64,000 bases of DNA from Tritrichomonas musculus (lineage: Eukaryota; Parabasalia; Tritrichomonadida; Tritrichomonadidae), in assembly GCA_039105265.1 (NCBI GenBank), contig JAPFFF010000028.1:434001-498000 (forward strand), written 5' to 3'. Made by a program: the position numbers and the translations under genes. Positions 1 to 11,718 of the stretch are shown here, in pieces (the stretch's first letter is position 1; each line of letters begins with the position of its first letter). The notes under the pieces are model-generated. The model made no database searches. It had not been told where the DNA came from and was given only the letters and a program-made list of their open reading frames with translations.

Positions 1-339
1 TTAAAATTTTATAAAAAATTCAGAGCAATTTGGTTGATGAATTCAAAAAGTTTTAACCTTAAAATCAGCTCAGTTTTCATTTTTATCAAAAACGATACTG
101 TTAGCCTTTTAAAATATATTTAAGTTAAAAATATATATTATATTTTTGTCATTTGAAAAAAAATTAAATTTTAATTAATAAATACTCAAGATAATTATGA
201 TCAAATATAAATAGGCATCTTATTGAAATATATTCAAAAAGTGACTTGTAAATAAATTAATACCTTTATGATTATTTTGTTAAAAATGACCATAATTGAA
301 ATATTTTTATGATATTTTATTTAGACTTATTACCAATTT
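1..339. other. AT-rich sequence, no gene seen
   Basis: No convincing coding sequence on either strand; mostly A/T runs with scattered stop codons. It would be the 5' flank of the decayed surface-protein gene that follows. Confidence 0.5.
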
Positions 340-1492
340 CAAATTCTCTTACTAATACTAGTGGAAAAGTAATGTGCCGAGGATGTACAATTGAGGTTTT
401 TCAAACATGTGAAGAAGGTGGTGTAAATATTGTAAAGTTTGTATCGTTGGATATTATGTTGATAATAACAAAAAGTGTCAATCATGTACATCATCGTGTG
501 CAAACTGCGAAAGTTCACCAATTCACTGTTTAACTTGCATTGATGGCTTTGAACTAGATAAAGATGCACAAGTAGTCCATGAAGCACTTGCCAAGAAGGT
601 AAAACCTTGTAAGATAATAAACAATGAAAATGAGTGCATCAATTATCAGCCAAAACTTCCAGAATAATTGAAAACGAGAAAGGAAACGGTGGAGCTCTTC
701 GCATTATAAATTGCATTTTCAAGGCTGTAAAGGCTGAGTTCACTGATTGTTCAGCTCTAAACGGCAGCGGTGGAGGTGTTTATATCAACAGCAGACTTAG
801 TGATTGATCGACAGTCGATTTTGATAGTGTCACTATCAAAATTTGGAGGCGGTTTGTACATCTTTTCACCTGAAGAAAAAAGTGATGTAAATATAATCAG
901 CTGCAATTTTGTCCAATGTGAATTGCTGCCAAAAATCACGTGACGATGAATTCTTCGGCGAAAGTCATGCTTGTTTAACAGTTATAAAAGGAAAGGTTGA
1001 TATTTATGCACCTTTGTAAAGAACAAAAGGTTCAACTGTCAAAGTAGCAGAAAACTTTTCAAGAAACCCAGAAGATACATTGATCCAACTGCCTTTTCAC
1101 TTCAATTTAATTGTTGCAATTTAGAAGACACTGAAAAGTTCTGCAATCTTTTACTCAAATAGATATCAATATCATCAAACGTTCAAATCAACAATTGTGA
1201 ATTCAAATGAATTTTGTCTAACGGACTTCATTACATTGATGGAAAATCAGCTAATGTCGAGAACTCAAACTTTCATGTCAAATTTTGCAAGTTTGAAACT
1301 AATCGAGAAAATGCAGCCAATGGCAAATTCATCAAAATTGATTTCAACAAAAATGATATGAAATCAAACAACCTCAAATTAGAATCAAAGGTTTTAATAG
1401 CTTAACTTCCAACTGCAATTGTTGCAATAGTTGCAATAACCGTTATGACCATCAAGAAAAATCAAAATGATGCTAGCAGTGAAAAATTTTTT
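340..1492 (+). pseudogene. Decayed surface protein: Cys-rich region, beta-helix repeats, C-terminal membrane anchor
   Basis: Translating the three plus frames gives consecutive pieces of one protein separated by stops and frameshifts. Around 425-560 there is a cysteine-rich stretch with repeated CxxC spacing (CKVC, CQSC, CANC, CLTC). Around 690-800 a glycine-rich segment (GGAL, GSGGGVYI) resembles the repeats of Pmp-like right-handed beta-helix surface proteins common in trichomonads. At 1214-1480 there is a final ectodomain piece, then, after one in-frame TAA at 1403, a hydrophobic helix (AIVAIVAITVMTI) and a short lysine-rich tail, as in type I membrane proteins. I see at least four disabling changes, so it is a pseudogene. 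The family assignment rests on composition and architecture, not a full-length match. Confidence 0.6.
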
Positions 1493-2953
1493 AACTTTTT
1501 TATTTATTTAATAAAACAATGAAATAATTATATGCGTTATTCGGATGAATTGTGCATCCTTTGAAGATATTTCTTTGAATATTCAATGTTTTTTGAAGAG
1601 TACTTAAAAATCAGGAGAAAAAAAGAATTGCATATGGAATATAAAAAAAATTTTATTTTATTCTCAAAAATTGTGAAAATTGACCGTTTAACATCTCAAA
1701 TTTAAAAATTAACTCATATTTATTTGGGAGAATATCTCAAAGAATTATCAATTATTTTTCAAAATTTTATTATTAAATTATTTTAAGAATGGTTAATATT
1801 GCAAATGATGAAATAGTATAATTATTTAGAATTATTTTTTTTTTAAAAAAAATAATTATCAGTATGAGAAATAAGATAATCACCAGCACGAATAATTTGA
1901 AAGCCTGAAAAATTGTTTCTTCCCTATTTTAGTGGATCTTTGGCTTTTTGATTACCTGCATCAAGTTTATTTTCAGAAATTGAAACTAGAAACCTAATTT
2001 CAACAAAAATATCATTTCTTGGAACTGGCAAAGTATACTTTTTAATTTTTTTGTTTTGATAATATTATGTAAATTGCGAAGAAATACGATTTCTTGTGAG
2101 TTTAATGGCCATATATTTTAATCAAAATTTTTAACTTCTTAATATAACTTTTTAATTAGTCGTGGAACATTAGTTTATAAAATTTTGTCAACATATTCAT
2201 TATCATTGAATAAAATTGCTTTTTGAGTTAATACGTATTAGGGAAAACAAATAAAATAATTACGCATGTGATAAATTGATCCATTTGTATTTATTTTCAT
2301 TTTTATTTGAAAATTAACTAATTCTGGATTATTTATAAGGAATTCAGATTTTCAAAAAAATGATTTGCTTTTTTCTAATAAAAGCAGTTAGTAAAGCTTA
2401 TAAAAAAAGCACGAAAGAGATGATTTTTATGTTAGCAAACTTGTTTATGACCCTTTTTGCAACGAGAAAGATTATTTGATTTGTATGAAATTAAGGAATT
2501 CTTTTTCAGATTCTTTTTAAAATATCATTTGTTTTTCACTCCAAGTCTTTTTTATTTTTATTTGACATTTATTTTTATTATTTCTGATTCGAAATTAAAA
2601 AAATATCTGTTCGTAAGCATTCCGAATATTTTCTGTTCCATACAAAAAGCTTTTTCTTGTTAACAATCAAAAGATCTTTTGGTCATTAATAAAAAATTTA
2701 TCTGTTTTGTGCATTTTCGGGGTTTTAAAAAAATAAATTTTCAATTACTATTGTTTGAAAAAGTTGGTGTATAATATATAAACTTTTCAAAACAGTATTG
2801 TAAAAATAAATTTTTTATTTATTTGATAACAAAATTTCAAAGATATTTTAACAATTAATTCAATTTCATATTTTAGTTTTTATCAATTTCGTTCATAATA
2901 AATAATAGAAAAAATTGCATATAGCTTTCAATCTTATATAAAATAAAATATAA
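1493..2953. other. Intergenic, AT-rich
   Basis: Only short open frames. A 68-codon one at 2457-2663 is Phe/Leu/Tyr-rich, as expected by chance in AT-rich DNA. No repeat structure was recognised. It includes the 5' flank of the kinase gene; no canonical TCATTTT initiator was found there. Confidence 0.5.
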
Positions 2954-4306
2954 ATGGAATCTGAAGATGAGCAAGATAACAGAAAGCAATACGATCTCAC
3001 AATTATCCGAGAAACATTATCCCAAAATGGCTATTCCTTTTTGAGGCCAATTGGCCAAGGAGGTTTTTCATCAGTCTTTTTAGTTTTTTCCAATCAATAT
3101 AACATCGAATTTGTCGTCAAAGTTAGTGATTATAAGGGATCGCAGAAATCTCAAGAGTCAAATGAATTCGATTTGAATGAGATAAATAATTTAATAAATT
3201 TAAATCATCCCAATATCATCAACATTTACAAGTATTTTACTGACGAGCACTATTTGTACATAGTTTTAGAATATTGTGAGGGCGGAAGCCTCAAAGATAT
3301 GATAAACAAAAGTGGGAAAATAAGATCTGAGATATTATTTACTTATTGTCATCAAATTTTAACGGCTTTAAAGCACTGTCATGATCTTAAAATTACGCAT
3401 AATGACATTAAACCAGCAAACGTACTGATAGATAAAAATCACAGACTCAAACTGGCAGATTTTGGTCTTGCCAAAGGAATTTCGCAAGTAAACGGGCAAT
3501 TCAAAGGGCAAAATGGTGAAATTGCAGCTAAGCAATTTGGAGGATCGCGTCCCTATATGGCCCCTGAATTATTTACTTCAAATGCTTATGATCCTTTTAA
3601 AGGTGATATTTGGTCGCTTGGTGTTACTTTTTATGAGCTTGCCACAGGGCATACTCCATGGAAAACCAGCGATCTCGAACAAATGCGCCTTCAAATTAGT
3701 GTTGGTGTATTTTCATTTCAAAATCAACAATTACCGCCGACATTTTGTAAGATAATTCATCGTATGTTAGAAGTAGTTCCTTCAAAAAGGCCAACAATTG
3801 ATTGGCTCCTTGACCAGCCAATATTTAATCCAGAATCTAACAGAATTCCAAGTTTAGGAAAACCGTTATCTAACTGTTCCTTTTCATCGGCTTTCAATAT
3901 GTCCAGTTCAAGGCTCAGAATTAGTGCTGAAAGGCAGGTCAGATCCTTGCAGAAAATGGAAAGAAAGTTCTCTTTAAATACCGTTGAAAAAGTGGACTTC
4001 TCAAAAAATAACGATCTTTTGTCAGATGCTGAAAACCAGAATTCTCAGCCTAATAACGAAATTAACAGAAACTTCCACACAATTCGAAGCTGCTCAAGAT
4101 TGCAAGGTTCCGTTTTGGACCCAAATAACGAGTCGCAGGAGGCTGCAGCGGGCAGCCATAACGAGTGGCAAGAAATACCTTTGTCAGCTGACCACATTGA
4201 AAATAGGAGAGTCAGTATCGATCTGGCCGTTTCTGCAAGGAATAAAGAACTTCACCTCTCAAAGAAAATGAGGTCTTCTTTGCCTTTGCCGAAAACTTTT
4301 GTGTAA
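2954..4306 (+). CDS. Serine/threonine protein kinase
   Basis: 450 aa. The kinase domain spans about residues 25-290: glycine loop GQGGFSSV (34-41), VVK lysine (K56), alpha-C glutamate in LNEINNL (E76), catalytic loop HNDIKPAN (149-156; Asn replaces the usual Arg of HRD, the catalytic Asp is kept), DFG (169-171) and a YMAPE motif (201-205). All catalytic residues are present, so it is probably active. Residues 300-450 are Ser/Asn/Glu-rich, probably disordered, and end in a basic segment. HxDIK with I instead of L occurs in CAMK/NEK/ULK-like kinases, but the subfamily cannot be fixed by eye. The ATG is the first in frame after an AT-rich 5' flank. Single-exon stand-alone gene. Confidence 0.92.
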   Translation: MESEDEQDNRKQYDLTIIRETLSQNGYSFLRPIGQGGFSSVFLVFSNQYNIEFVVKVSDYKGSQKSQESNEFDLNEINNLINLNHPNIINIYKYFTDEHYLYIVLEYCEGGSLKDMINKSGKIRSEILFTYCHQILTALKHCHDLKITHNDIKPANVLIDKNHRLKLADFGLAKGISQVNGQFKGQNGEIAAKQFGGSRPYMAPELFTSNAYDPFKGDIWSLGVTFYELATGHTPWKTSDLEQMRLQISVGVFSFQNQQLPPTFCKIIHRMLEVVPSKRPTIDWLLDQPIFNPESNRIPSLGKPLSNCSFSSAFNMSSSRLRISAERQVRSLQKMERKFSLNTVEKVDFSKNNDLLSDAENQNSQPNNEINRNFHTIRSCSRLQGSVLDPNNESQEAAAGSHNEWQEIPLSADHIENRRVSIDLAVSARNKELHLSKKMRSSLPLPKTFV

Positions 4307-6014
4307 TGAAATAAAAAAAATTTTTATTCTATGATTTCTCGTTTTAATTTCAGTTTTTCATGCATTTCTTTTTCAACAATCATTTTTTTTTAATACTGTT
4401 AATGTTTTTAAAGATGAATTTCTGACGAATAATGTAAACTTTTCAATTTTTCAGGAAGAGATCTTTAGTTTAATCAAGCCTGAAAAAAAATATATATAAA
4501 CTATGCTTTAAATACTGGTCATTTTGATCTCAAAATGACCAGTTAAACCTCTTTTTATTTTATTTTAATGACCAGTAATCGAAAATGTCCAATAATAATT
4601 TTTTTGAAATGAAACTTGAACAAAAAATTTTTTAATTTTCTTGACGGTTAGAAGGTCAATAATTCTCGAATACAATCAATAATTGAATCGATTTTTTATA
4701 TCACATTACAGCAAATAAAAAAAAAAAAAAAACTTTTTCAATAAAATTATTCAAACAAAAAAGATTTAAATGCTTGACTTTTTGATAGGAGATCGTTTTT
4801 TCAAATGTCTTCTTTTTTATCTACAAAACGAGAATGACCAGTATCAAAAAAATTGCAATATCTTTCATTTAAATGTTCAACTTTTTGATAATAGACCGTT
4901 TTTTCAAAAAATCCAAAATGACCAGTCATAACGAGATGTCAGCCTAATTTTACTCAAAAAGTATATATGGCAAAAAAAGTGGCATGACCACTCCGACCAT
5001 TTAAAGGCTAGTATATAAATAATAATTCATTTTTTTTTTATATGAAACGGCGGTTGCTCAGAAAATTGCATGATTCACAGAATTTTATTCAATTTTTTGA
5101 AAGGAAAGGGTAAATGATTTCTAAAATGATCAATAAAAGAAATAAGGAAAAATAATAATTACTATTACAATATTAATAAAAAAGTATTTTAGAAATGTGG
5201 TTTCTTTTTGAATTTAAAGAAAGCTATACGATAAATATTGGAAATATTTAATACTTTTTAGAATTTGGTAAATTCTGTTTGAATTTTAAATTTAATTGTA
5301 TAGCATTAGATACCATTTTTTATGAGTGTTTTTATTGAATCTTTAGGTTTTCTGAATATTTCTAAATTATATGTTCTATGGGAGCATTGATGTTAAACAA
5401 ATATAGCATTACTCTTATTATTATATTTTGTTCAGTGATATAGTTTAAATAGGTTTTCAATCTTATAATGAATGATAATGAAATTAATAAGTATAGCTTT
5501 TTAATATTTTGTTGATTATCAATACAAATAAAAATTTATCCTATTTAAAGAGATATTTCATTGTTTATCATAATTTAATACAAATTTATTTATAAATTAT
5601 GTGCATATTTACAAGAAATCTGATATCAAATATCAAATATAAAAATGAAAGTGTAATTTTTTTACCTATTATTTCACATATTAAAAATAAATAATATAAA
5701 TAATAAAATTAAAATATCTGAATGAATATTTTTTAAGATATCAAAAAAAACATAAACTATTTTTTGAATATTTTACATAAAATATTTTCAATATAAAAAA
5801 CGGTTGAAAAAACACTAATTTTGCACAAATAAGAATCATTCTCACCTTTTTCTACATTTAATTTTTTTAAAAAAAAATAATGTTAAAAAAATTATAATAA
5901 TATGGTTACATTTATTATTGCCAATGATCTTGATATATCAAATATCAAAAGTGCACTTAATCGTTATGCATAATGTAAAAATGTTTTATTTTAAATCCTA
6001 TTTTGTTTAAATCA
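4307..6014. other. Intergenic with ATGACCAGT repeat cluster
   Basis: No coding sequence. The first 700 bases hold repeated copies of AATGACCAGT and two diverged ~45-bp direct repeats (listed separately). The remainder is featureless AT-rich DNA running to the stop of the coiled-coil gene. Confidence 0.6.
4514..4926. repeat. Palindrome and dispersed AATGACCAGT repeats
   Basis: 4514-4543 is an inverted repeat with 14-bp perfect arms (ACTGGTCATTTTGA) around a 2-base centre. The arm core AATGACCAGT recurs at 4567-4576, 4833-4842 and 4917-4926, the last two just after a diverged ~45-bp direct repeat (4764-4805 and 4867-4908, sharing TTTAAATG, ACTTTTTGATA and CGTTTTTTCAAA). This could be the remains of a small inverted-repeat transposon or a local satellite. 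Confidence 0.6.
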
Positions 6015-8924
6015 TCAATGATGTGATAATTCTCCTTTTAGCCAATTAATTTCGTTGTTTTTGTCTCCAATTTGTCTGTTTAAGTCGTCAATGATTGCAT
6101 TTTTCTCTCCAATTGACCACTTCAAGTCGTCAATTTGTTTAAATAGGTTATCTTTATTTTGGCCGTTCTGGAATCCTTTCAGCCAATTGATTTCGTTGTT
6201 TTTGTCTCCAATTTGTCTGTTCAAGTCGTCAATGATTGCATTTTTCTCTCCAATTGACCACTTCAAGTCGTCAATCTGTTTAAATAAGTTATCTTTATTC
6301 TGGCCGTTCTGGAATCCTTTCAGCCAGTCGATTTCTTTGTTTTTCTCTCCCATCTTCCAGTTTAAGTCGTCAATGATTGCATTTTTCTCTCCAATTGACC
6401 ACTTCAAGTCGTCAATCTGTTTAAATAGGTTATCTTTATTCTGGCCGTTCTGGAATCCTTTCAGCCAGTTGATTTCGTTGTTTTTGTCTCCGATTTGTCT
6501 GTTCAAGTCGTCAATGATTGCATTTTTCTCTCCAATTGACCACTTCAAGTCGTCAATCTGCTTAGATAAGTTATTATCATTTTGGCTGTTTTGGCATCCT
6601 TTCAGCCAGTTGATTTCGTTGTTTTTGTCTCCGATTTGTCTGTTCAAGTCATCAATGATGCCGTTCTTCTCGCCCATTTTCCAGTTCAAGTCGTCAATGA
6701 TGCGGTTCTTCTCTCCAATTTGTCTGTTCAAGTCATCAATGATGCCGTTTTTCTCACCCATTTTCCAGTTCAAGTCGTCAATGATGCGGTTTTTCTCATC
6801 AATCTTTCCATTATTGCCTGCTCCTTCTCCTTTCAGCCAGTTGATTTCGTTGTTTTTGTCTCCAATTTGTCTGTTCAAGTCATCAATGATACCGTTTTTC
6901 TCGCCCATTTTCCAGTTCAACTCATCGATGATGTGGTTTTTCTCGCCCATTTTCCAGTTTAATTCATCAATGATGCGGTTTTTGTCTCCCATCTGTCCGT
7001 TCAAGTCATCAATTATACGATTTTTATCGCCCATTTTCCAGTTTAATTCATCGATGATGCGGTTTTTGTCTCCCATTTGTCTGTTCAAGTCATCAATGAT
7101 GCCGTTTTTCTCACCCATTTTCCAGTTTAATTCATCGATGATGCGGTTTTTCTCATCAACCTGTCTCTGTTGGTCTCCTCCAGCTCCTTTCAGCCAGTTG
7201 ATTTCGTTGTCTTTGTCTCTGATCTGCCTGTTTAAGTCATCAATGGTGCGATATTTCTCTCCCATCTTCCAGTTTAAATCGCTAATGGCGTGTTTTTGCT
7301 CTTCAATCTTCTTGTTTAATTTTATAATAAGAATGTCATTATCAATCGGTCGCTTTAAGTCACCAGCGGTCACATTTCTCCTATAACCCTGCCTACTTGG
7401 GCTCATCACATCATTGGCATGCGTTTCTAATCCACCTCTTTCTCTCTGAAGCCTTTCGATTCGGCTTTTGCTTTGTTTAAGGCTCTCAATTTCTTTTATG
7501 AGCTCGTCTCTCTCCTTCTTGAGTGTGTTGTTTTCGCCTGACAGATCTTGAGAACTTTGATTAATTGAATTTTTGTCACTTTTTAGTTGATCGATTTGAC
7601 CTTTAAGGTCATTGTTTTGATTCGTTAGTTCGTCGGCTTTATTTTCAATCATGCGTTTTTCGTTTATCAGTTTTTCAATTTGGTTCTCAAGCGATTTTAT
7701 TTCATCTTGATGTTCTTGGTGCTGTTGTTGGTAACCGTTTTCTGATGAATTGCTCTGCTGGTTCTCAAAATGGTTCAGTTTTGACTTAAGTGAATCGATT
7801 TCTTCATTGAGATTGGAGTTGTTCGCTTTAAGGCTCTCAATTTCTTTTAAGAGTTCGTCTCTCTCCTTCTTGAGTGTGCTGTTTTCGTTTGTTAGATTTT
7901 GAGAACTTTGATCAATTGAATTTTTGTCACTTTTTAGTTGATCGATTTGGCCTTTAAGGTCATTGTTTTGATTCGTTAGTTCGTCGGCTTTATTTTCAAT
8001 CATGCGCTTTTCGTTTATCAGTTTTTCAATTTGGTTCTCAAGCGATTTTATTTCATCTTGATGTTCTTGGTGCTGTTGTTGGTAACCGTTTTCTGATGAG
8101 TTACTTTGCTGGTTCTCAAAATGGCTCAATTTTGACTTAAGTGAATCGATTTCTTCATTGAGATTGGAGCTGTTCTCTTTAAGGCTCTCAATCTCTTTTA
8201 AGAGTTCGTCTTTCTCCTTTTTGAGTGTGTTGTTTTCGTTTGCAATTGAATCGTTGACACTTTTTAGTTGATCAATTTGACCTTTAAGGTCATTGTTTTG
8301 AATTGATAGATCTTTGATATTCTTTTCTATCTTGAGTTTTTCGCTTTTCATCTCTTCAATTAGGTTCTCAAGCTCTTGGTGATGCTGTTGGTAACCGTCA
8401 TTTGTCTCTTTTTTGAGTGACTCTTCTTTTGAGGCTTTCAGTTCTCGTTTGAGTGCTTCTATAGTATCATTTTGTTTGGTTCTATCGTTTGTAAGGTTTT
8501 CTTTGTCTTTTTGGAGTTCTGTTATTGTTCGTTTTAGCTCATCTATTTCTGTTTGTAGATTGGATGATATTTGATTAGAATCTGAATTAGAAGTTTGATT
8601 TTCTGTGCTCGCAGAATTTGGGCGTTCTTTTAATTGGTTTATTATAGATTTAATTTCGTCAAAGTCTTTAAAAAGTTGTTGATTTGCTTGAAATGCTGAA
8701 AAAATGTTAATATAATAGTATACTGAATCAACAAAATCTTTGATGCTTTTTTTCTCGTTTTCATTTAACGTATTGGTCGATTTTTCAAACAAATATTTGC
8801 GACTTTTATATAGATCGAAATAGGATACAAAATTTTTTATGTTTTGGTAAACATTATCTATATTTCTTTTAAGACTGGTGAGTGTCTTTTCTGTAGATTC
8901 ATTTAGGTTGCCAGAATTGCTCAT
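6015..8924 (-). CDS. Long coiled-coil protein with tandem 14-aa and 47-aa repeats
   Basis: 969 aa. The N-terminal ~100 residues are a helical non-repetitive head. Residues ~105-500 are charged heptad coiled coil, including a ~118-aa block (core QIEKLINEKRMIENKADEL) present twice almost unchanged. Residues ~560-960 are tandem repeats: first 14-aa units of type EKNRIIDELNWKMG / DKNRIIDDLNGQMG, then 47-aa units containing QIDDLKWSIGEKNAIIDDLN and NEINWLKG, ending LKGELSHH. Such proteins are common in trichomonads and are usually taken as cytoskeletal or tethering scaffolds; that role is inference. The repeated DNA keeps the opposite strand open for 443 codons (6055-7386), judged a shadow. Strong repeat identity implies recent expansion. 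Confidence 0.88.
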   Translation of the reverse strand: MSNSGNLNESTEKTLTSLKRNIDNVYQNIKNFVSYFDLYKSRKYLFEKSTNTLNENEKKSIKDFVDSVYYYINIFSAFQANQQLFKDFDEIKSIINQLKERPNSASTENQTSNSDSNQISSNLQTEIDELKRTITELQKDKENLTNDRTKQNDTIEALKRELKASKEESLKKETNDGYQQHHQELENLIEEMKSEKLKIEKNIKDLSIQNNDLKGQIDQLKSVNDSIANENNTLKKEKDELLKEIESLKENSSNLNEEIDSLKSKLSHFENQQSNSSENGYQQQHQEHQDEIKSLENQIEKLINEKRMIENKADELTNQNNDLKGQIDQLKSDKNSIDQSSQNLTNENSTLKKERDELLKEIESLKANNSNLNEEIDSLKSKLNHFENQQSNSSENGYQQQHQEHQDEIKSLENQIEKLINEKRMIENKADELTNQNNDLKGQIDQLKSDKNSINQSSQDLSGENNTLKKERDELIKEIESLKQSKSRIERLQRERGGLETHANDVMSPSRQGYRRNVTAGDLKRPIDNDILIIKLNKKIEEQKHAISDLNWKMGEKYRTIDDLNRQIRDKDNEINWLKGAGGDQQRQVDEKNRIIDELNWKMGEKNGIIDDLNRQMGDKNRIIDELNWKMGDKNRIIDDLNGQMGDKNRIIDELNWKMGEKNHIIDELNWKMGEKNGIIDDLNRQIGDKNNEINWLKGEGAGNNGKIDEKNRIIDDLNWKMGEKNGIIDDLNRQIGEKNRIIDDLNWKMGEKNGIIDDLNRQIGDKNNEINWLKGCQNSQNDNNLSKQIDDLKWSIGEKNAIIDDLNRQIGDKNNEINWLKGFQNGQNKDNLFKQIDDLKWSIGEKNAIIDDLNWKMGEKNKEIDWLKGFQNGQNKDNLFKQIDDLKWSIGEKNAIIDDLNRQIGDKNNEINWLKGFQNGQNKDNLFKQIDDLKWSIGEKNAIIDDLNRQIGDKNNEINWLKGELSHH
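6040..6745. repeat. Five tandem 141-bp coding repeats
   Basis: Unit starts at 6040, 6181, 6322, 6463 and 6604 are spaced exactly 141 bp (47 codons). Units are nearly identical, differing mostly at single bases. Upstream in the gene (about 6640-7240) the period becomes 42 bp (14 codons). These expansions preserve the reading frame of the coiled-coil protein. Confidence 0.9.
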
Positions 8925-11035
8925 GAGATTTTAATTTATAGAATAATAATTGAAATTTAAAATATAAATGGTTATTTTTGCTTCAAAAAGTTTGAAAATG
9001 TAAAATAACAAATAACAAAATATCTTATTATCAAACTTAGTTACTCTAAATATTTTCATTATATAAATTTATAAATCAATAATTAAAATATAAATAAATA
9101 TATATAAAATATACTATATTCTTATTAGCGAGATATAATTATTTTTAATAAAATAAAAATTGTGAACTTTTTGGTAATACAATAAATGTAAACCGACTTT
9201 TTGTTTATAAACAAAATCTAGAGTAAGAAAAATAATATTTGTAATTAAATTAATGATAATTATAACTAGATTTTATTAAAGCATTTTTTGGTTTGATTGT
9301 TTGCTTATTTGAATTGTGAAATTTGTTCATTCAAAAAAAAAAAAAAATTTAAAAAATGAATAATAATATTTTATTCTTATCTTATAGTATATTTGATGTA
9401 AAATATTTTTTATATTAATATTATACAGAATAATTAATATATTTATTTTACTAATGGTATAATTATGTTTTATCAAATACAACTAAAGATATTAATTGAT
9501 ATAATTTATTTTACATTAATAAAATAAATATTAAGAAAATATAAAATATTTATATTAAAAAGTTGGGCTCAACAATATGGTCGGCGTTATTATTTAATTG
9601 CCTTCAGAATTTTAAAATTATATATAATTGCTTTATCTTATTATAAAAAAATTGAAATTAAATATTTTCTTAATATATAAATATAGATATAAATCATTTA
9701 TTTTTTTATCATACAATTGCTTGATGTTGCCATTTAAAATCGCATTCATATTTTCAGAAATGATAATATCTTAAAGTTCTATGAACACACTCTATACTCA
9801 TCAGAAAAAATAATAGGTATATCATCTGAATGATAAAAAGGTCTATTTGAGGGGAAGTTATAACTTCCAGGTTTCCTGGATAACCCTTGTGGACTTTGGA
9901 CAGAGGTATGGAAACTAACTTTTGTGAGAATTCGTGAAAAATGCAAAAATGAAATTATCTTATTATATTAAATAAAAAAATTAAATTTTATATAAATTTA
10001 AAATTTGTATAAATATGTTAATATGAAAAAAATAAATTATAACTAAATTTAAGAAAAATGACATAATATTACAATTTTCTAAAACGCTCAATACAACAAT
10101 AATTTTAAAAAAATATCTATCAGAGTTAACTACAATATTAGAAAAAAGAGCTCAAAATGATCAAAAATCTTTTTTTATTAAGAAAAAAACATTTTTATGA
10201 AATCTTTGGTGATGTGATGTTTTGAGAATGCAAAAAATCTTTCGTTCCTGGACTTATCGTATATTTTTATTTTACTAAAATTTTATATATAAAAATATCT
10301 AATTATATTTAAGAAAATATTAAATTTTTATAGATTACAAATAAAGATATTTCCAAAAAAATGAAAATATTTGTAAATCATTGAAAACAAAAGAAATAAT
10401 GAGTATAATTTCATGATAAAAAATAAATTAATCTAAGAAATTGCAAATTTAAAACAAGAAATCTGAGGTCTTCGACCCTAATGAAATCTATTAAAAGAAA
10501 AATCGGATATATTAATTACAATCAATGTAAATCATGATATTAAAAATTATGATTGGCCAAAAGAATAATTCAGAAACAAGCATAAAAAATGAATTTTAAT
10601 TGTTCAAATGATATTTGATGATTTTGGAACAAATGAAAAGCATGAAAGCTCAAAAGGAATTATATATATAAAAAAAAACACTATTTTTTTTAGAAAACAT
10701 GCAATTAAATGAAATAATATCATTCATAAAAATAAGTAAATGTTTTTATTTTATTTGTTTTTTACATAAATAGATATATCAAATCGAAAAAAAAAAATTT
10801 TAATGATAAAATCATTTTTTTTATTCATATGAAATTATAAGGATTTAAAACTCAAATATTCTTATTCTCTCCTGATTTATTTTAAAAAAAGTTTATTTTT
10901 AAAAATTCTTATATTCTATAGTTTATTGTTTTTTTTTGTGAAAGTTTGCTTCAAATTATTAATATTTGTTTATCTTTAAAATCTATCTGTAAAAATTTAA
11001 TTAAATTTTATATATATATTATATGTTTTATATTA
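8925..11035. other. Gene-free AT-rich stretch
   Basis: About 2.1 kb without a credible coding sequence. The only compositional break is at 9845-9930, where GC rises and two adjoining palindromes occur: GAAGTTATAACTTC (9854-9867) and CCAGGtttCCTGG (9867-9879). Otherwise homopolymer-rich A/T sequence. Confidence 0.6.
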
Positions 11036-11718
11036 CTCCACTCTCCCTACAATTCAGCCATTTCTCGTTATTTTAAATACGTTTTTTCTCGTTATTTTTT
11101 ATATTCAATTTTGAATTAAATTGAGAAGAAAATTTGATAGTAAAAATGAAAGTTAAAGTATTTTTTGAATATTTCAATGAATATCTAACAATAATAAATT
11201 TAAACCAAATATATAATATTTATATTTATTATTAATATTATATTTTAAATATAAGTAAAAAATAAGAAGGTAAAAAAATTATTATTTTAATATTCTGATA
11301 AAGTTTAAAAGATTGTAGGATAATTCATACAAATTATTACTTTTATATATCATTACTTTTAATATTTATACTTAGAATTGGTTGAACTTGTAGTCCATTC
11401 AAAATTATTTGATCATATCTTAATGCTTGCTGTTTTTTTTAGGAAAAAAATTACTGATTGGAAATATATGATTGATCATAATAACAAATAAAGAGGCGAA
11501 ATAGGCAAGTTCAAAAAAATTTGTATAAAATATCATCTTATTTGGAAAAATTCAGGTAAACTAAAGAACATAGCAATTATCTTAAGGTAGTTTCATGTTA
11601 AGTATAAATGAGAGATTTGTTTCCAATATTTTTTAGATCTGGTATATTTTGAATTAGAAACAAATCGAGATTTCCCAAAAAAGACGATCGAATTGCATTG
11701 AAATTAAATTTTGATTTT

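Noticed and set aside
6055-7386. 443-codon open frame on the plus strand opposite the coiled-coil gene
   Set aside because: Composition (Phe/Ser/Ile-rich repeats) is exactly that expected from antisense reading of tandem repeats; no initiator or family resemblance.
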